Shown: one piece after another, positions 49,044 through 61,156 of the stretch
How positions within the stretch are numbered: position 1 is the first letter of the stretch
How the letters are laid out: the number at the start of each line of letters is the position of its first letter
Source of the DNA: Cordilura impudica
Taxonomy: Eukaryota; Arthropoda; Insecta; Diptera; Scathophagidae
Direction of reading: 5' to 3'
DNA length: 64,000 nucleotides
Assembly (NCBI GenBank): GCA_963682025.1
Contig: OY821519.1
Span: 2,884,501 to 2,948,500 of the forward strand
Position numbers and translations under genes: made by a program
The notes under the pieces: generated by a model
What the model was told of the DNA's origin: nothing
Database searches by the model: none
Seen by the model: only the letters and a program-made list of their open reading frames with translations

Positions 49044-52000
49044 TATACCCTCCACTCCAGTGTGCAGAGGGTATATACATATAAGTTTGTCATTCCGTTT
49101 GTAATAATTAGAAAAAAAATTTTGGACCCCATAAAATATATATATTTGTGATCCTTATAACAACCGGAGTTGATATAGCGATGTCCGTCTGTCCGTCTGT
49201 GGAAATCACGATGACGGCATCAATCGGGCAGCTAGGGTGCTCGTTGACATAAAAAATGATTCACTAACATCCTGAAAAGTTTTCTATTTAAAATCGTCCA
49301 AATCGGTCGATTAGGGCCCGAGATTTGAATGAAGAACTAAAAAAAAGTCTTGAAAATATATAATTTTCTATGTTGTTCTTGTCACGATCACGCCCTCAAT
49401 AATGCAGCTACAGTGATCGTTTTTAATGAGAATGATTCCCCAAATTCATGGGAAGATTTCTGTTTCAAAAATCATTAAAATCGGTGGAACAGGCCCAGGG
49501 AAATCTCTGAAAAAGTAAAAAAAAATGAAAAATATGATGTTTCTATATTGTTCTTGTTGTTATTCTAAATGTTGTGTTGTTGTCATAGCTGGACTTGTTG
49601 TTTTTGTGGTCGTTGTGGTAATAATATAATAAAAACTAACCCTTTGTAAATTTTTTTTATTAACTCTGGTAGAAAAATTTAAAAGTTTCCATTGTTTTGG
49701 CAGCACTAAAAAATTTGTTAGATCATTTCTGTTATTACCACGAGCCTGCCTGCAAAATTTCAGATCGAATGGGTCACGGGAAAGGGGTTATCTCGATCCA
49801 AAATTTTTTCGACAAGCAGACACTACGAGTTAATATAAAGGGAGTAAAAATTTACCAGCATCTAAAGCAAATAATGCTAAAATATGTACCTACATAGTTG
49901 TTAATAAAAAAAAAACAATGTAAATTTAGCGCAAAAAAAATTTATATATTAATTTATTTAAAGAGAAAAACACAAAAATAACGTTTGATGTTGTATTTTT
50001 TGTGTGTAATATGTACATATACATACATACACATATTAAATAATACAAATAATATACATATATTCTATACATATATTCTATATATGTATATCCATAATAA
50101 CTGCATGTTAGAAATAAATCGGTATATTATTTTATTTACATAAAATTCTGCAATATTTTGTTGTGGGGAAAATGCATTTCTTTTGCATTAACAGAGTGTC
50201 ACTTCATTTTGCTCAGCGTGACTATGACACAGTAGATGGCGCCACAATTTTTGTTCTAATTAGCTTTGCAATAGTTATTTCTATTTTAATATGAATGTCA
50301 ATATTTTCAAATAGATATTATACATAACAATGTTAAGAGTATACACGGGCTGGTCTTTTATTTCATACTTTTTTTCATTATTATTTTACAAATATGAACA
50401 TAAGTTTGGCATATTAACTTTTTGTTGTCTTTACAAAATAGAGTTACCGAGTTCATCAATGAGTTTTTTGCTTTCAAAAAAGTTCTACATAGTTATATAG
50501 AATTATTATTCTGCTTTACCTACAAAATATCTGATTGCGATTACATCTTATTTTTAAAAATTGTTTACAATTACTAAAGCATTATTATTCACATAAATAC
50601 AAAATTGCACTTTTTAAATTTTCCATTCAAATTTAAGAAAATATCAATTCTTAAAACTGGAATTAAAATTTCCAATTATAAATTAGAAAATATTAACTGA
50701 ATTTCAGAAAATCATATCAAAACGTGGGAAATAATAATTTTAAATTTAGAAGACATCAATTGCATCTTTAATATATAAATTTTATTCGTTAAACACAAAT
50801 TGAAATTCCAAAACAAACACCAAATATGTTTACATTTAAAAAATGTTTACATTAAAAAAAAATATTGGCATTCAGGAGAAATTAATAGCTTTTCAGTAAC
50901 TTCTTTTAACGATTGTCGAATCGTTAAAAAAGAAAAGCAAAATTATCAGTAAAATTTTTAAACGATATATTCGCTATTGTTAAAGTCAGCTGTTGTTGTT
51001 ATCTAAACGACAACCATTTTTGTGTTGTTTATTCAATCGATAAAAACTTAAATTTTTAGGTTGAAATGTCGTCATACATAAATAAAAATCATAAAATAGT
51101 GAAAATATTTTGCTTCTATTAAAAAACTTTTTTATATAAATAATAAAATTAAATAGCATATTCAATTCATTATTTCATTTTCAAAAAAATAAACAGAAAA
51201 ATTAGTAAAAAAAAAAAAAATATAGATATTAAACATAAACATAAAATCATCCTGTCAAACACGAAATAATTTGTTTTTTCTATACTTCTTTGTGTTTTTC
51301 GCTTATTTTAACAGAGATGCCACTCGTTTACAATTTAAATAAATAGAAAAATAGATTTGTCGACTGTCGTTAAGATGTGTGTACTTAGTGAATCACTTAA
51401 TCCTCAGTGCAAACAACAATAGCTGTCGATATATTTTGCGATTGTCGGATCGTTGAAATTCTGTCGGATCGTTGAATTCGCACTACAGAAAACATTAATT
51501 TAAATTCAATGAATTTTAGAAAACCTCAAATGATATTTAAGAATTGTGAACATAAAAATTGTTACATAAATAAACGCAATTTGATGAGAATGTTATTTTT
51601 CAAAATTTTTTTTTGGATGAATATTTGAAGTTTTTCAGAAAATAAAGAAAATAATTAAAGATAACAAATTATTTTTTGGGACATTTGGTTTTTTGCGTTT
51701 GGCATCCCTAATTTAATTATTTATTATTATAAATTTATTCTCTATGTTTTCCAAATATGGCAATATTTTAATAAAAAAATTGAGAGAGCTTTTTTTTGGT
51801 TATTATTTTGTTACTCCATCCGACCTATATGGCCGCAATGAAAAAATATTTCGCCAGTTAAAAGAAACTATACAGCCATCTCCAATTAGCACGATTTAAT
51901 GCATATAGCCACCCTACACAACCATTACCTTTGCAATGGATGTTAAGGCGAGCTATTTAATTAGCAAAAACTAAATTAAACGAGAAGTTATGTCATATAA

Positions 52001-52131
52001 CCGGAAACGCATGCATATAGGAAACGCATGCATATTTTTCCAATATTTTGTTTACATTTATTATCAATACTCAAACCGAGGTGGAGGGTATCAAAGATTC
52101 GGCACAGCCGAATTTAACACTCTTACTTGTT
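49044..52131 (+). mobile_element. 3.1-kb Helentron-like element, copy B
   Basis: Collinear with copy A (37671..40827) from TATACCCTCCACTCCAGTGT to ATTCGGCACAGCCGAAT and CTTACTTGTT, differing by scattered substitutions and small indels (for example a duplicated CTGTCGGATCGTTGAA-type block near 51450). Same orientation as copy A, on the other side of the sty coding exon. The frame at 49697..49897 is repeat-derived. Confidence 0.7.
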
Positions 52132-52780
52132 AGTATTAAATTTTTGCAGAATTAGGGATTTAATTTTGAATTTGATATTTGATTTAGAATTTCAAAATAA
52201 CTACTATACAGTTATTTTCTAGAAATACTACTTTAGTATTGCATCGTATATTGATTTAGGAATACTTTTCTCCTGAAGCAAGCAATTGCCGCAATACAAA
52301 GTTTATATTTGCGACAATAACTTTTTTATCGTAGTTATACGATTCGTGAATCTTCGAATTGCCTTACGAGTATGTTGTCATAAAAAAAAAAGTTCTATAA
52401 TAATAACAATGAATTAGTGAAACACTTCAAAATTTTAACATAATAATCCAATTGAAAAACTGGTAAACTTTTTTTGCTTGCTAAGCTTTAAAGTATTTAG
52501 GATGTAATGGGATCTTTGTATACTAAACAGGGCAAATAAGCAATTTTCAATTCAATATGTATTTAGTGATTGATATTTTGATTAAATGTTTTTTTGTAAC
52601 AAATTACAATTGTTAGAATTTGATAAAAGTACGAGTAGTAAAAAATCCAGTCAAACTGATGTGAACATTGTCTTTGACACTTTAATTTGAAAATATGTTT
52701 AGTTCACATCATAAAGGTATATTGATTGTATCTGTTAAAGTTATTGAAAGTACTTCCTTAAAGCAATAAAAATATTTAAT
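52132..52780. other. intergenic AT-rich DNA, nothing recognised
   Basis: No supported ORF, repeat family or RNA gene. Confidence 0.5.
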
Positions 52781-52784
52781 ACTT

Positions 52785-52862
52785 GGTAGCGGTATTGAAC
52801 CTGGGTTACTCGATTGCCAGTCTCTCGATCGACCATTAGGCAAATGTAGTTTTAAGCCTTGA
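52785..52862 (-). repeat. tRNA-derived SINE-like fragment
   Basis: On the minus strand, GGTTCAATACC (complement of 52791..52801) resembles a pol III B box, preceded ~30 bases upstream by a TTTGCCTAATGGTCGA A-box-like stretch and an ACTGGCAATCGAG anticodon-arm-like segment. The arms do not fold into a clean cloverleaf, so this is a SINE head or decayed tRNA copy, not a functional tRNA gene. Confidence 0.35.
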
Positions 52863-53609
52863 AAGAGCTTACCAATCAGTAGTTAAATTACCACATCTGA
52901 AGAGGCCATAGAAGAAATTAATTTAAAAAAATATTTCTATATCTATTATAAACAACGATAACAATAATTTACTCGTATATTCATACGAATATAAATAAAT
53001 AACGTTAAAACAAACTAACAAAAAAAAAAATTTAAAAACAACGAAACGTAAGAGCTCGTATATTACGAATAGTCTCGCTATTACTCTCACTACTTCTTCT
53101 GCATCTTTTGTTCGAAGCAATTTTACGATACAAACAAGCAGGCAGTTTACTATCAATCAAGCACCGGAAGCAGCTGTTTAGTTCATTTGGCTTCGTAAAT
53201 TTGTTTTATACCCTCCTTTTCTATAGAGCTTTTGATTGCGGTTTTTGATGATGCTGATGCTGTTCGTTGTTAGTTATTTATTTCGATTTGATTTCGATAT
53301 GTTTTCAATTAATGTTATTGTTATTGCTGAATCACATTAAAATAACTAAAATTTATGAATCCAAATTATAAGCGGTTTTAAGAATTTTCTGAAGGCTGCA
53401 AAATGTGTTGTTTAATTAAAAAAAAAATGTGTTTTGGGTTAAAATAGTCTTCAAATTCCATTTTCAAAAAAAAAAAATATCTCTTTATAGCTTCAATTTT
53501 AATCATAAACCCAACATACGAAATTTCGGTTTCGGTTCTGACTTAAAAATATGATTTATATTGAACTCTGTTGAAAGAACTTTACATCACTATACCATAC
53601 TCCCTTTAC
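52863..53609. other. intergenic DNA, no gene recognised
   Basis: Contains a slightly GC-richer block near 53040..53190 but no credible coding frame; the 77-residue minus-strand frame at 52923..53156 is a hydrophobic chance frame. Confidence 0.4.
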
Positions 53610-53650
53610 CTATTCCTCTCTCTGTCTTTCTCTCTCTCTCTCTCTTTCTA

Positions 53651-53713
<63 letters not shown>

Positions 53714-53730
53714 TTCTCTATCTCTGTTTT
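53610..53730. repeat. (CT)n microsatellite with TTTCT interruptions
   Basis: About 120 bases of pure pyrimidine CT repeat. On the other strand this is a GAGA tract, potentially bindable by GAGA factor. Confidence 0.9.
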
Positions 53731-54001
53731 GTTATGTTAATCTTTAGATTCCTTGTGCACGTTATGTGCGTTGCGTGATTTGCATTTGAATATGCCTTTT
53801 TTTACAACATGCTGTTTTTGCAGCTCATTTTCAATGTTTGATTTGTAGGGTTTATTAAATTCTCGTCGTTGTTGTCACAGTGTCTGCAGAAATGTCTTCT
53901 TTGTTGCATTTGCGACCTTGTTTTCATTAAACACAGCAGTTCGATTACAGAGAAATTTAAAAAAATAATGCCAATGACCCGGAAATGAAATCAGTATTAA
54001 A

Positions 54002-54779
54002 AACAAGTAAGAAAATTATAGTCGGTCTAGACCGACTATACGATACCCTATACCATGCGTTTAGAAACCCTATCTCTTAGGCCCAACTAACTGGACATTG
54101 AAAATAAGCAAAAACCAAATTTGAGTGGGATTTTTATTAATTTTTTTGGCTGCATCTATAAAGGGCTATATCTATAAAGGGACTAGGTCCAAAAATGGAC
54201 CGATCCTGATCATGTTTGGTAAAGTCTCTTGTATTTTGCAAAAATATGTACAAACAAAATTTGAGAAGAATCAGTGCAATATTTTTGTTTTTTAATAGAT
54301 TTAAGTGAAGATCGGGAAGCAACTCTATATGGGGTCAAAGGGATCATTTTTGGACTACTCATTAGTGGATGTAATGAACGCATACAAACCCAATTTCAGT
54401 AAGATCTATATGACAATTTGGATCTTATGGCAATTTATGTCGATTTCATATGGGTAATTTGTATGGGGGCTAGGTCTGAACATGGACCGAATCTCACCAA
54501 TTTCAATAGCGTTCATCCCATGGCCGATAAAAGCTTATATACCAAATTTCATCAAAATATATTCATATTTGCGACCTGCAGTTTGATTACAAGCTTTACA
54601 TGGACACACAGACGGACGGACGGACGGACGGACGGACGGACATAGTTAAAACAACTCAGAAAGTGATTCTGATTCGATCGGTATAATTAAAGATGGGTCT
54701 AGGTCAAATATTTGTGGTTGTTACAAACAGCAGCACAAAGTCATTATACCCAAACCACATAGTGGTATAAGGTATAATT
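54002..54779 (-). mobile_element. Helentron/DINE-like element, family 1
   Basis: Complete minus-strand copy. It has the 3' hairpin AGTCGGTCTAGACCGACT (54020..54037), a GGAC tract at about 54611..54640 and a terminal TATACC at the other end. It is followed after ~9 bases by an inverted copy. Confidence 0.7.
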
Positions 54780-55469
54780 ATTGAATTTATTATACCCTAT
54801 GCCACTATGGGTATAATGACTTTGAGCTGCTGTTTGTAACTACCAAAAATATTTGACCTACACCCATCTTTTATTATACCGATCGACTCAGAATCACTTT
54901 CTGAGTCGATTTAGGGATGTCAGTCCGTCCGTCCGTCTGTCCGTCTGTCTGTCCGTCCGCCCGTGTGTCCATGTAAACCTTGTAATCAAACTACAGGTAG
55001 CACGTATGAATATATTTTGATGAAATTTGGTATATAAGCTTTTATCGGCCATAGGATGAACGCTATTCAAATTGGTGAAATTCGGTTAATGTTCAGACCT
55101 AGTCCCCATATATATGACCCTATGAAATCGACATAAATTGCCATAAGATCCAAATTATCATATAGATCTCAGTCAAATTAGGTTTGTATGTATTTATTAT
55201 ATCCATTAATCAGTAGTCCAAAAATAATCGCTATAGGACAGTTCTAAGTCATAGGCTCCATACAGAGTTGCTTCCCGATCTTCACTTAAATCTATCAAAA
55301 AACAAAAATATTGCACAGATTATCCTTAAATTTGTTTTGTATATATTTTTTCAAAATATAAGTGACTTTACCATATATGGTCAGGATCGGTCCATTTTTC
55401 GACCTAGTCCCCGTATAAATATAACAACCGATATGAACTTTTTCATATCTGCAGCCAAAGAAATTAATT

Positions 55470-56354
55470 CGGAAATTCACAACAGGTGTTGTATGTTGTA
55501 TTAAAATACACAATACAATAATTTGCTGTGAACGGTTAGCTGTATTTTCATAGTGTAAAACATTTTCTTTAGTAATTTTCGATCCAAGGAGGAAAGGTCG
55601 CTTCGTCGCTTCTGTTATTTCGTATAAGAGAAAACACGAGTCAGTGTTTGCCTCTTGGTCATAAGATATACCCTGGAGTTTTAGTTACGTACCTCTTACA
55701 TTTTAATTTAGAATACAAAAATATATACATTATAAAATGTTTTGGTTTTGAAAGAGAAAATACATACTAAATTTATAAACAATAATATTTATATAAACAA
55801 GCAGATTCCAGCCCTCGAAATTCGAGTGCAAATTCTAGGAAATTTTATTTTTTCATTAAATAAAAACCCTAAATGTATGCTAACCAATTATAGCCAATTC
55901 ACAAATCAACACAAAAAAAACAAACTCACTTTTATTACAAAAACATTAAGAAATACACACACATAGCATGTATGTATGTAAATCTGCAAAATTCCTAAAA
56001 AGAAATACCTTTCAAATAATATACGTTTGGTCAAAATCGGAATAAAACGGTAGAACAAAACATCGGTCACAAGAAATCGCCTAGCCTATTAATATTATAG
56101 ATAAACTTGCCGATGTATTTGCTTTATTTGCATTATTTGCCATTTTTTATTTCATAATTATTTATGCTGTAAAATTGTATGTATTTGGACTGATATGTTA
56201 TGATACAATATACAACATTTACTGAACATAGCAAATTAAATTGTATCGTTGTATCAGATTTTTCAACGAAAATTACCAACAACAAAATTACACTATTGTA
56301 AAGTAATACATGATACAACAGATACAACGATACAATACCCATTGGGAATTGCCC
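55470..56354. mobile_element. unclassified insertion with imperfect inverted ends
   Basis: Splits a Helentron-like element. The left end (GGAAATTCACAACAGGTGTT...) and the complement of the right end (GGCAATTCCCAATGGGTATT...) agree over ~30 bases at roughly 80%, continuing through TTGTAT and GTTGTAT. The target duplication is unclear; AAT flanks are possible. It carries a copy of the ~370-bp repeat. Confidence 0.5.
55797..56103 (+). repeat. ~370-bp interspersed repeat, copy 4
   Basis: Same ends as at 2995..3346 with a ~60-base internal deletion. It lies inside the 55470..56354 insertion, itself inside a Helentron-like copy. Confidence 0.65.
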
Positions 56355-56639
56355 AAATAACAATGCCAGTCAAATTTAGTTTATGCTAATTTTCTATATC
56401 CAATTAGTTTGACTGAAGAGATAGGGTCTCTAAACCATGGCATAGGGTATTGTATAGACGGTCTAGACCAACTATAATTTTATTTGTTTGTTGTTTTCAA
56501 TTGTAGTCTTGCGATTATAACCATAAAGCCAAGACGAATACGATACGAAAAAAATGGAACCAGTTACATCTGCAAATCCTTAGAATTAAACTATTTATTC
56601 CCATATACAAATTTTATAATCTGAAAATTTTTTCAATAA

Positions 56640-57062
56640 CACTGTGGAACAAATTCAGGTTAGCAAAAGTTAGGTCGATTCTGAGAGTGAGGGGTGAAAA
56701 TAGAGGCTAAATTAGAAGACCCGTATCGCGGCGTTTGTTTATGTTAGTTCGAATTTTTGTTTAATCGACCTTCGAACTTTGCAGTCAAATGCCGATTTTC
56801 AGCATATTGTTTATATGGTTTTTTAGCTATAACTCGTCAACTAATTGAGATTTTTTCAATCTGTAAAAGCTAGAGACCTGTGCAACAATTAAATTTTTTT
56901 TTTTTTTAAATTTTTGTGGTCGTTATGAAGCAAAATGTTGAAAAAATAATTTTTTTTCATGCTCTTTGAAAATATTTTCCACAAAACTAAGTCTTTTTTG
57001 CTTTCTGTTTGATCTATAATATGCTTCTCAGTTTCTTCAATAAATTTCATTTGAAAAGAAAA
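56640..57062 (+). repeat. left terminal inverted repeat of the outer element
   Basis: Aligns with 62531..62950 reversed. One extra ~13-base segment (TAGAGACCTGTG) after position 56870 is absent from the right arm. Confidence 0.85.
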
Positions 57063-58243
57063 CAATCATAATACAAAAGTTGCGTTTTCCAGTTTAATAT
57101 TAATTTACTTCTCATTTTTTATGTACCAATTTTGTTCAGTGTTGGTTTTGAAGAAACATTGAAAAAGAAATTATAAAAATATGGAAAAAAAAATATATTT
57201 TTGAAATGTTAGTTATGAAAAGTTTTAAGTAAAAAAATTAAATAAATTAAATTAATGATTTGGCCAGTTGCCGTTTAGCAGGCGGCTGTGGATCAACATC
57301 ACTGCTCTCTCTAATATCTTGGTCATCGTCTTCCTCTTCTTCAAAGGTGTTTTTATACCGCCAACAAATTTCAGCGAGTATTGCATCTGGAGATTTCTTT
57401 CCTCTGTACCTGAAACGAAAATAGTTTTCAATCGTTAACATGTTTAAATTGTGCACTCTGACAAAGATATTAGAAAAATCTAGGAATTCAAAATATGCAC
57501 ATTACATAGTTACCTTATTTCAAATGGAAGCGCTGTTTGGTGATAACGTTCACCTTGCTCATCAGATTCAGTTGGCAACTGTTGAGCGAGTTGATCAAGA
57601 TGCTGATGCAAGAGATGAATTTTGTACGACATATTAACCCCAATTTCATCGAAAGCTGCCAACATGTTTGCAACAGATTGCCTGTAGTTGTCTTTGCGTT
57701 CTTTACCCAAAAGTCCTTTAATGACTGCTTTCAATGCGAGCCATGCATTTAATTCTCGGTCTGTCAGAACTTGGTCAAAATCTTGACAACTCATTAGTTT
57801 CCTTATGTCGGGACCATTAACAACCCCTTCCTGAATTTTGGCGTTACTTAGTCTTTCAAGCGGTCGAATACTGCAATGCCAAGTTTAATGTGGAGCAACG
57901 GCAACAACATTTTCATTTCAGGAACAAGACTTTCGTGTAGCCTATTGTCTTTAGGCCATTTCCGTCCAATGCACATTAGGTTAAATGACCCATTTTCCCT
58001 TGCGAAACTCCAATTTCGAAAAGTTAATTTTTAATTTTTTTTAAATGCCATCATGTAGAGAATACTTCAAAACAATAGAAACGTCACTTTGTTTTTGTAA
58101 AATGCAACCTGACGTTTGACAGCAGCCAACCAAAGTCAAACTTCTTACACGTGTTTAGAAAGCTGTGTGCGCAGCCAGCTTTTTTTCTATCGGTTCAAGT
58201 GTTGTTTTTTATCCCTTCGCAATTAAATCAAGGAAAGTTCGAA

Positions 58244-60670
58244 ATGGAAATCCAAAATATGGGTGAGTATCTATGTTCTTGTTAAAAAAAAAGTGACTTT
58301 TCATTGTTTGCTTACAAGGAATGCCGACTTCTTTTCATAACTATAAATTTATTTTTTTTTATTTGAAGCTTTGACTTCATGTAAGCATTTAATATTTCGG
58401 CTCAGTTCGGCCAACCAAATGTGAACAAAAATTAGTAAATTAGGATGTAATTAGTATAATTAAGCTTACTTGAAGCCGCCGTTTTCAGCAGTTTTTAAGG
58501 AATTGTGTTTTTTTCAGATTACTTTGCGTTAACGAAAAGTGAATTGTTCGACGTTTGGCTACAGCAGAGCTCGCAAAACAAGAAAGTTGCTGCAGTTATG
58601 GATTACGTAGTAAATAAAATTGGTCCTCAGAATATTTCCGAAGACTACGTCAATTTATTGCGAGAAAAAACGCGCCTTTTTTGCAAATCTCTTGCAAGAA
58701 AGTATGAAAAATATGCAAAACAGTTTGGAAAAAAAGCTGAAACTTTCAGACTAGAAAACAGCGTTTGGCTAAGCGAAGAATTTAAATGTGAATTTAAAAA
58801 GCCAGTCGTGGAAGCTGTTTCTGTAGCTGTCGGTCGCCCAAAAGTTCCGTTTTGCAACAAAAGTGAGTTTGGGAAATGTAAAGAGGCAGCAGATCTTTCA
58901 AAGTCAACGTATCACGAAACGAATTTACTAGTGCGTGCAGCAGCAACATCGGCTCGGAAACGAGGGAATATTGATATGGCAGCAATTTTGAAAGAAAGCC
59001 TGGCAAGCCCAAGCAGACCCTCAAAAATGAGACAAAAATGCAATGAAGACAATAAGACGCCAATTCCACTTTCAGCGGATGAGGCCTTAGCTTTTTTGTT
59101 GGAAAATAATTTCACGAAGGACCAATACAATGCGATTCGCCGTGAAAGTAAATCGAGAAACTGTGACATTTATCCGTACTATAACGCAGTTGCAGCCGCT
59201 AAATCGAAATGCCGACCAGATAACATATTTGTTAGCGAAACCATGGCAAGCGTCCCGTTGAAATCGTTGATCGCACATACTTCGAACAGAATTGTTGAAA
59301 TGCAAAAAGATGTATTTGAATCTGTTATGGCAAAAGAAAAAAGCAATTTTATTAAATGTGAATTCATACTAAGTTATGGCTTTGACAGCAGCACTGGACA
59401 GTCCCAATTCAAACAAACTTTCAATGAGCCAAGTACGTCAAAATGTAGTGACGCATCGCTTTTTGCAACCACGCTTATTCCTTTGAGAATTATGTTGCCA
59501 TGTGGATTACCTCTGTGGAATAATTTGGCGCCGCAGTCTGTACGATTTTGCCGACCAATAAAACTGGAATATGTAAAAGAAACGAAAGACACTGTTCTCA
59601 AGGAATATGAAGATTTGAAAAACCAGATTGACGCTCTCGAACCCTTAGTTATGGTGCTTGATGGAAAAGGTACTATCGAAATCTCCATTAAATTGTGCTT
59701 AACGCTTATTGATGGTAAGGTGTTGAACATATTGACAGGAACTTCTTCAAGTCAAGCTTGTCCTATATGCGGTGCTACACCAAAAGACTTTCTAAGTGTA
59801 AGAGATTATACTAGCGAAAAATTTCGGGGAAAGCAGTCAAACTTTCAGTACGGAATAAGTCCTTTACACTGCTGGATTCGTTTTCTCGAATTTATTTTGC
59901 ATTTGGGCTACAAATTGGAAGTTCAAAAATGGCAGATAAGAACAGATGCAGACAAAAGGGAAGTAGCAAAAAGGAAACAAAAAATTCAGAGCGCTTTCTG
60001 GAAGGAACTAGGGCTTCGTGTGGACATGCCGAAAACTGGAGGCTTCGGCAGCACAAATGATGGCAACACGGCGCGTCGAGCTTTCACGAACTATGAAGTT
60101 TTTTCCGAAATTACTGGCGTCGACCAGAACTTTATTTTACGGTTCAAAACCATTTTAATTTGTTTATCAAGTCAGTTTCCAGTCGATTCGGATAAATTTC
60201 AAACATTTTGCTTCGCCACAGCTCAACTGCTACAAAAGATGTACCCTTGGCTACCAATGACGCCCACCGTACATAAAGTACTGATTCACTCGAAAGAAAT
60301 CATCAATAACAGTATGCTCCCATTGGGTTTCCTTGGAGAAACTGCCTCCGAGTCGCGGCATAAAATTTATAAGGCAGACCGTTTGCATCATGCTCGCAGA
60401 AATAACCGCGTCAACAACCTTCTTGATATTTTCAACAGAGCTTCTGACACATCAGATCCACTGATTTCAACAATTTTTTTAAAAAGACGCATTCAACTGC
60501 AAAAATCGTTGCAACTTCCATCTGAAGTTGTCGACCTGATGTGTGTTTTCGAAGCTCCGATAGAAGAATGTGAAGAAGATAAAAGCGACGAGTTGAAAAT
60601 TTTTTCGCCTGGATCTCTTGAGATCCTTGACAATTTTTGTTTGGAAAACGAAATAAACCTCCACGAGTGA
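58244..60670 (+). CDS. RAG1/Transib-like transposase (two coding exons)
   Basis: Cut-and-paste transposase. Proposed coding sequence: exon 58244..58262 (ATG GAA ATC CAA AAT ATG G), intron 58263..58517 (GTGAGT to TTTTTTTCAG), exon 58518..60670, TGA stop; 723 residues starting MEIQNMDYFALTK. The splice restores frame exactly, and no ATG opens exon 2 (a GTG at 58505 lies in the intron end). Residues below use spliced numbering. The core shows FDSSTG (Asp296, position of the first catalytic Asp), CPIC (Cys421, Cys424), GGFGSTNDGNTARR, HKVLIH (His592, His597, the same spacing as the RAG1 HKTLAH zinc pair) and GETASESRHK (Glu618, aligning with the last catalytic Glu of RAG1). The second acidic residue is not certain. 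The N-terminal third lacks a recognised domain. A poly(A) signal AATAAA lies at 60789. No stops or frameshifts, so it may be functional, but this is untested. Confidence 0.85.
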
Positions 60671-60867
60671 AGTCGTAAAAATAAGCTTAAACTAACACAA
60701 ATTTCTGTTTTTCTAATATTAAGTCTGTTTTTGTTATGAATTTTGTTGCGTCGCGACGCGTCGGTCAGAAAAGACTAGTTGCAGAGTAAATAAAGCAAAG
60801 AAAAAAAATATGTTGTTTCCTTCACTAGTTATCGTTAAAATGACCAAAATTAAAAATGTGTTCGGCT

Positions 60868-61156
60868 CACTGCGGTCGTGTCCTTGGACGGATTTCGTCC
60901 ATATTCACACTGATCTAGCTATAGCCCAAGATACAACTTACTACTAAATTTCAATTCAAACGGTCAATTCCGTAAAAAGTTATCCCGAAAAAGTCCAAAA
61001 ACCAAAAAAAGAAGTCGCCCACTGTGGGCGTGTCCGTTTGCGGATTTCGCTCATTTTCGAACTCGGCCTGAGATAGGCCACTTTGAAAGTTGTGACCAAA
61101 TTTCAAGTCAATCGGTCAACTACTTCGAGAGTTATTAATTTAGCACTGAAAAAGTA
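60868..61156 (+). repeat. two diverged ~145-base direct repeats in the Transib-like 3' region
   Basis: Both units start CACTG(C/T)GG(T/G)CGTGTCC, include GCGGATTTCGCTC-like and AATTTCAA(G/T)TCAA(T/A)CGGTCAA blocks, and end in a GTTAT segment. Non-coding, between the stop codon and the right TIR; possibly subterminal transposase-binding DNA. Confidence 0.55.

Larger units (their letters stand above)
54788..56490 (+). mobile_element. Helentron/DINE-like element, family 1, split by an insertion
   Basis: The plus-strand copy starts TATACCCTATGCCACTATGG and stops at GCAGCCAAAGAAATTAATT (55469). Its continuation (CAATGCCAGTCAAATTTAG to GTCTAGACCAACTATA) resumes at about 56355. The ~885 bases between are an insertion. 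Paired head to head with 54002..54779. Confidence 0.65.

Noticed and set aside
49697..49897. 66-residue plus-strand ORF
   Set aside because: Inside Helentron-like copy B; the collinear region in copy A is the same repeat DNA.
52785..52862. Functional tRNA gene
   Set aside because: The T-arm and acceptor stem do not pair; only the box-like motifs are present.
58505..58516. GTG start for the RAG1-like frame
   Set aside because: It falls in a polypyrimidine tract ending in CAG, i.e. intron end; an ATG-bearing exon at 58244 splices in frame.
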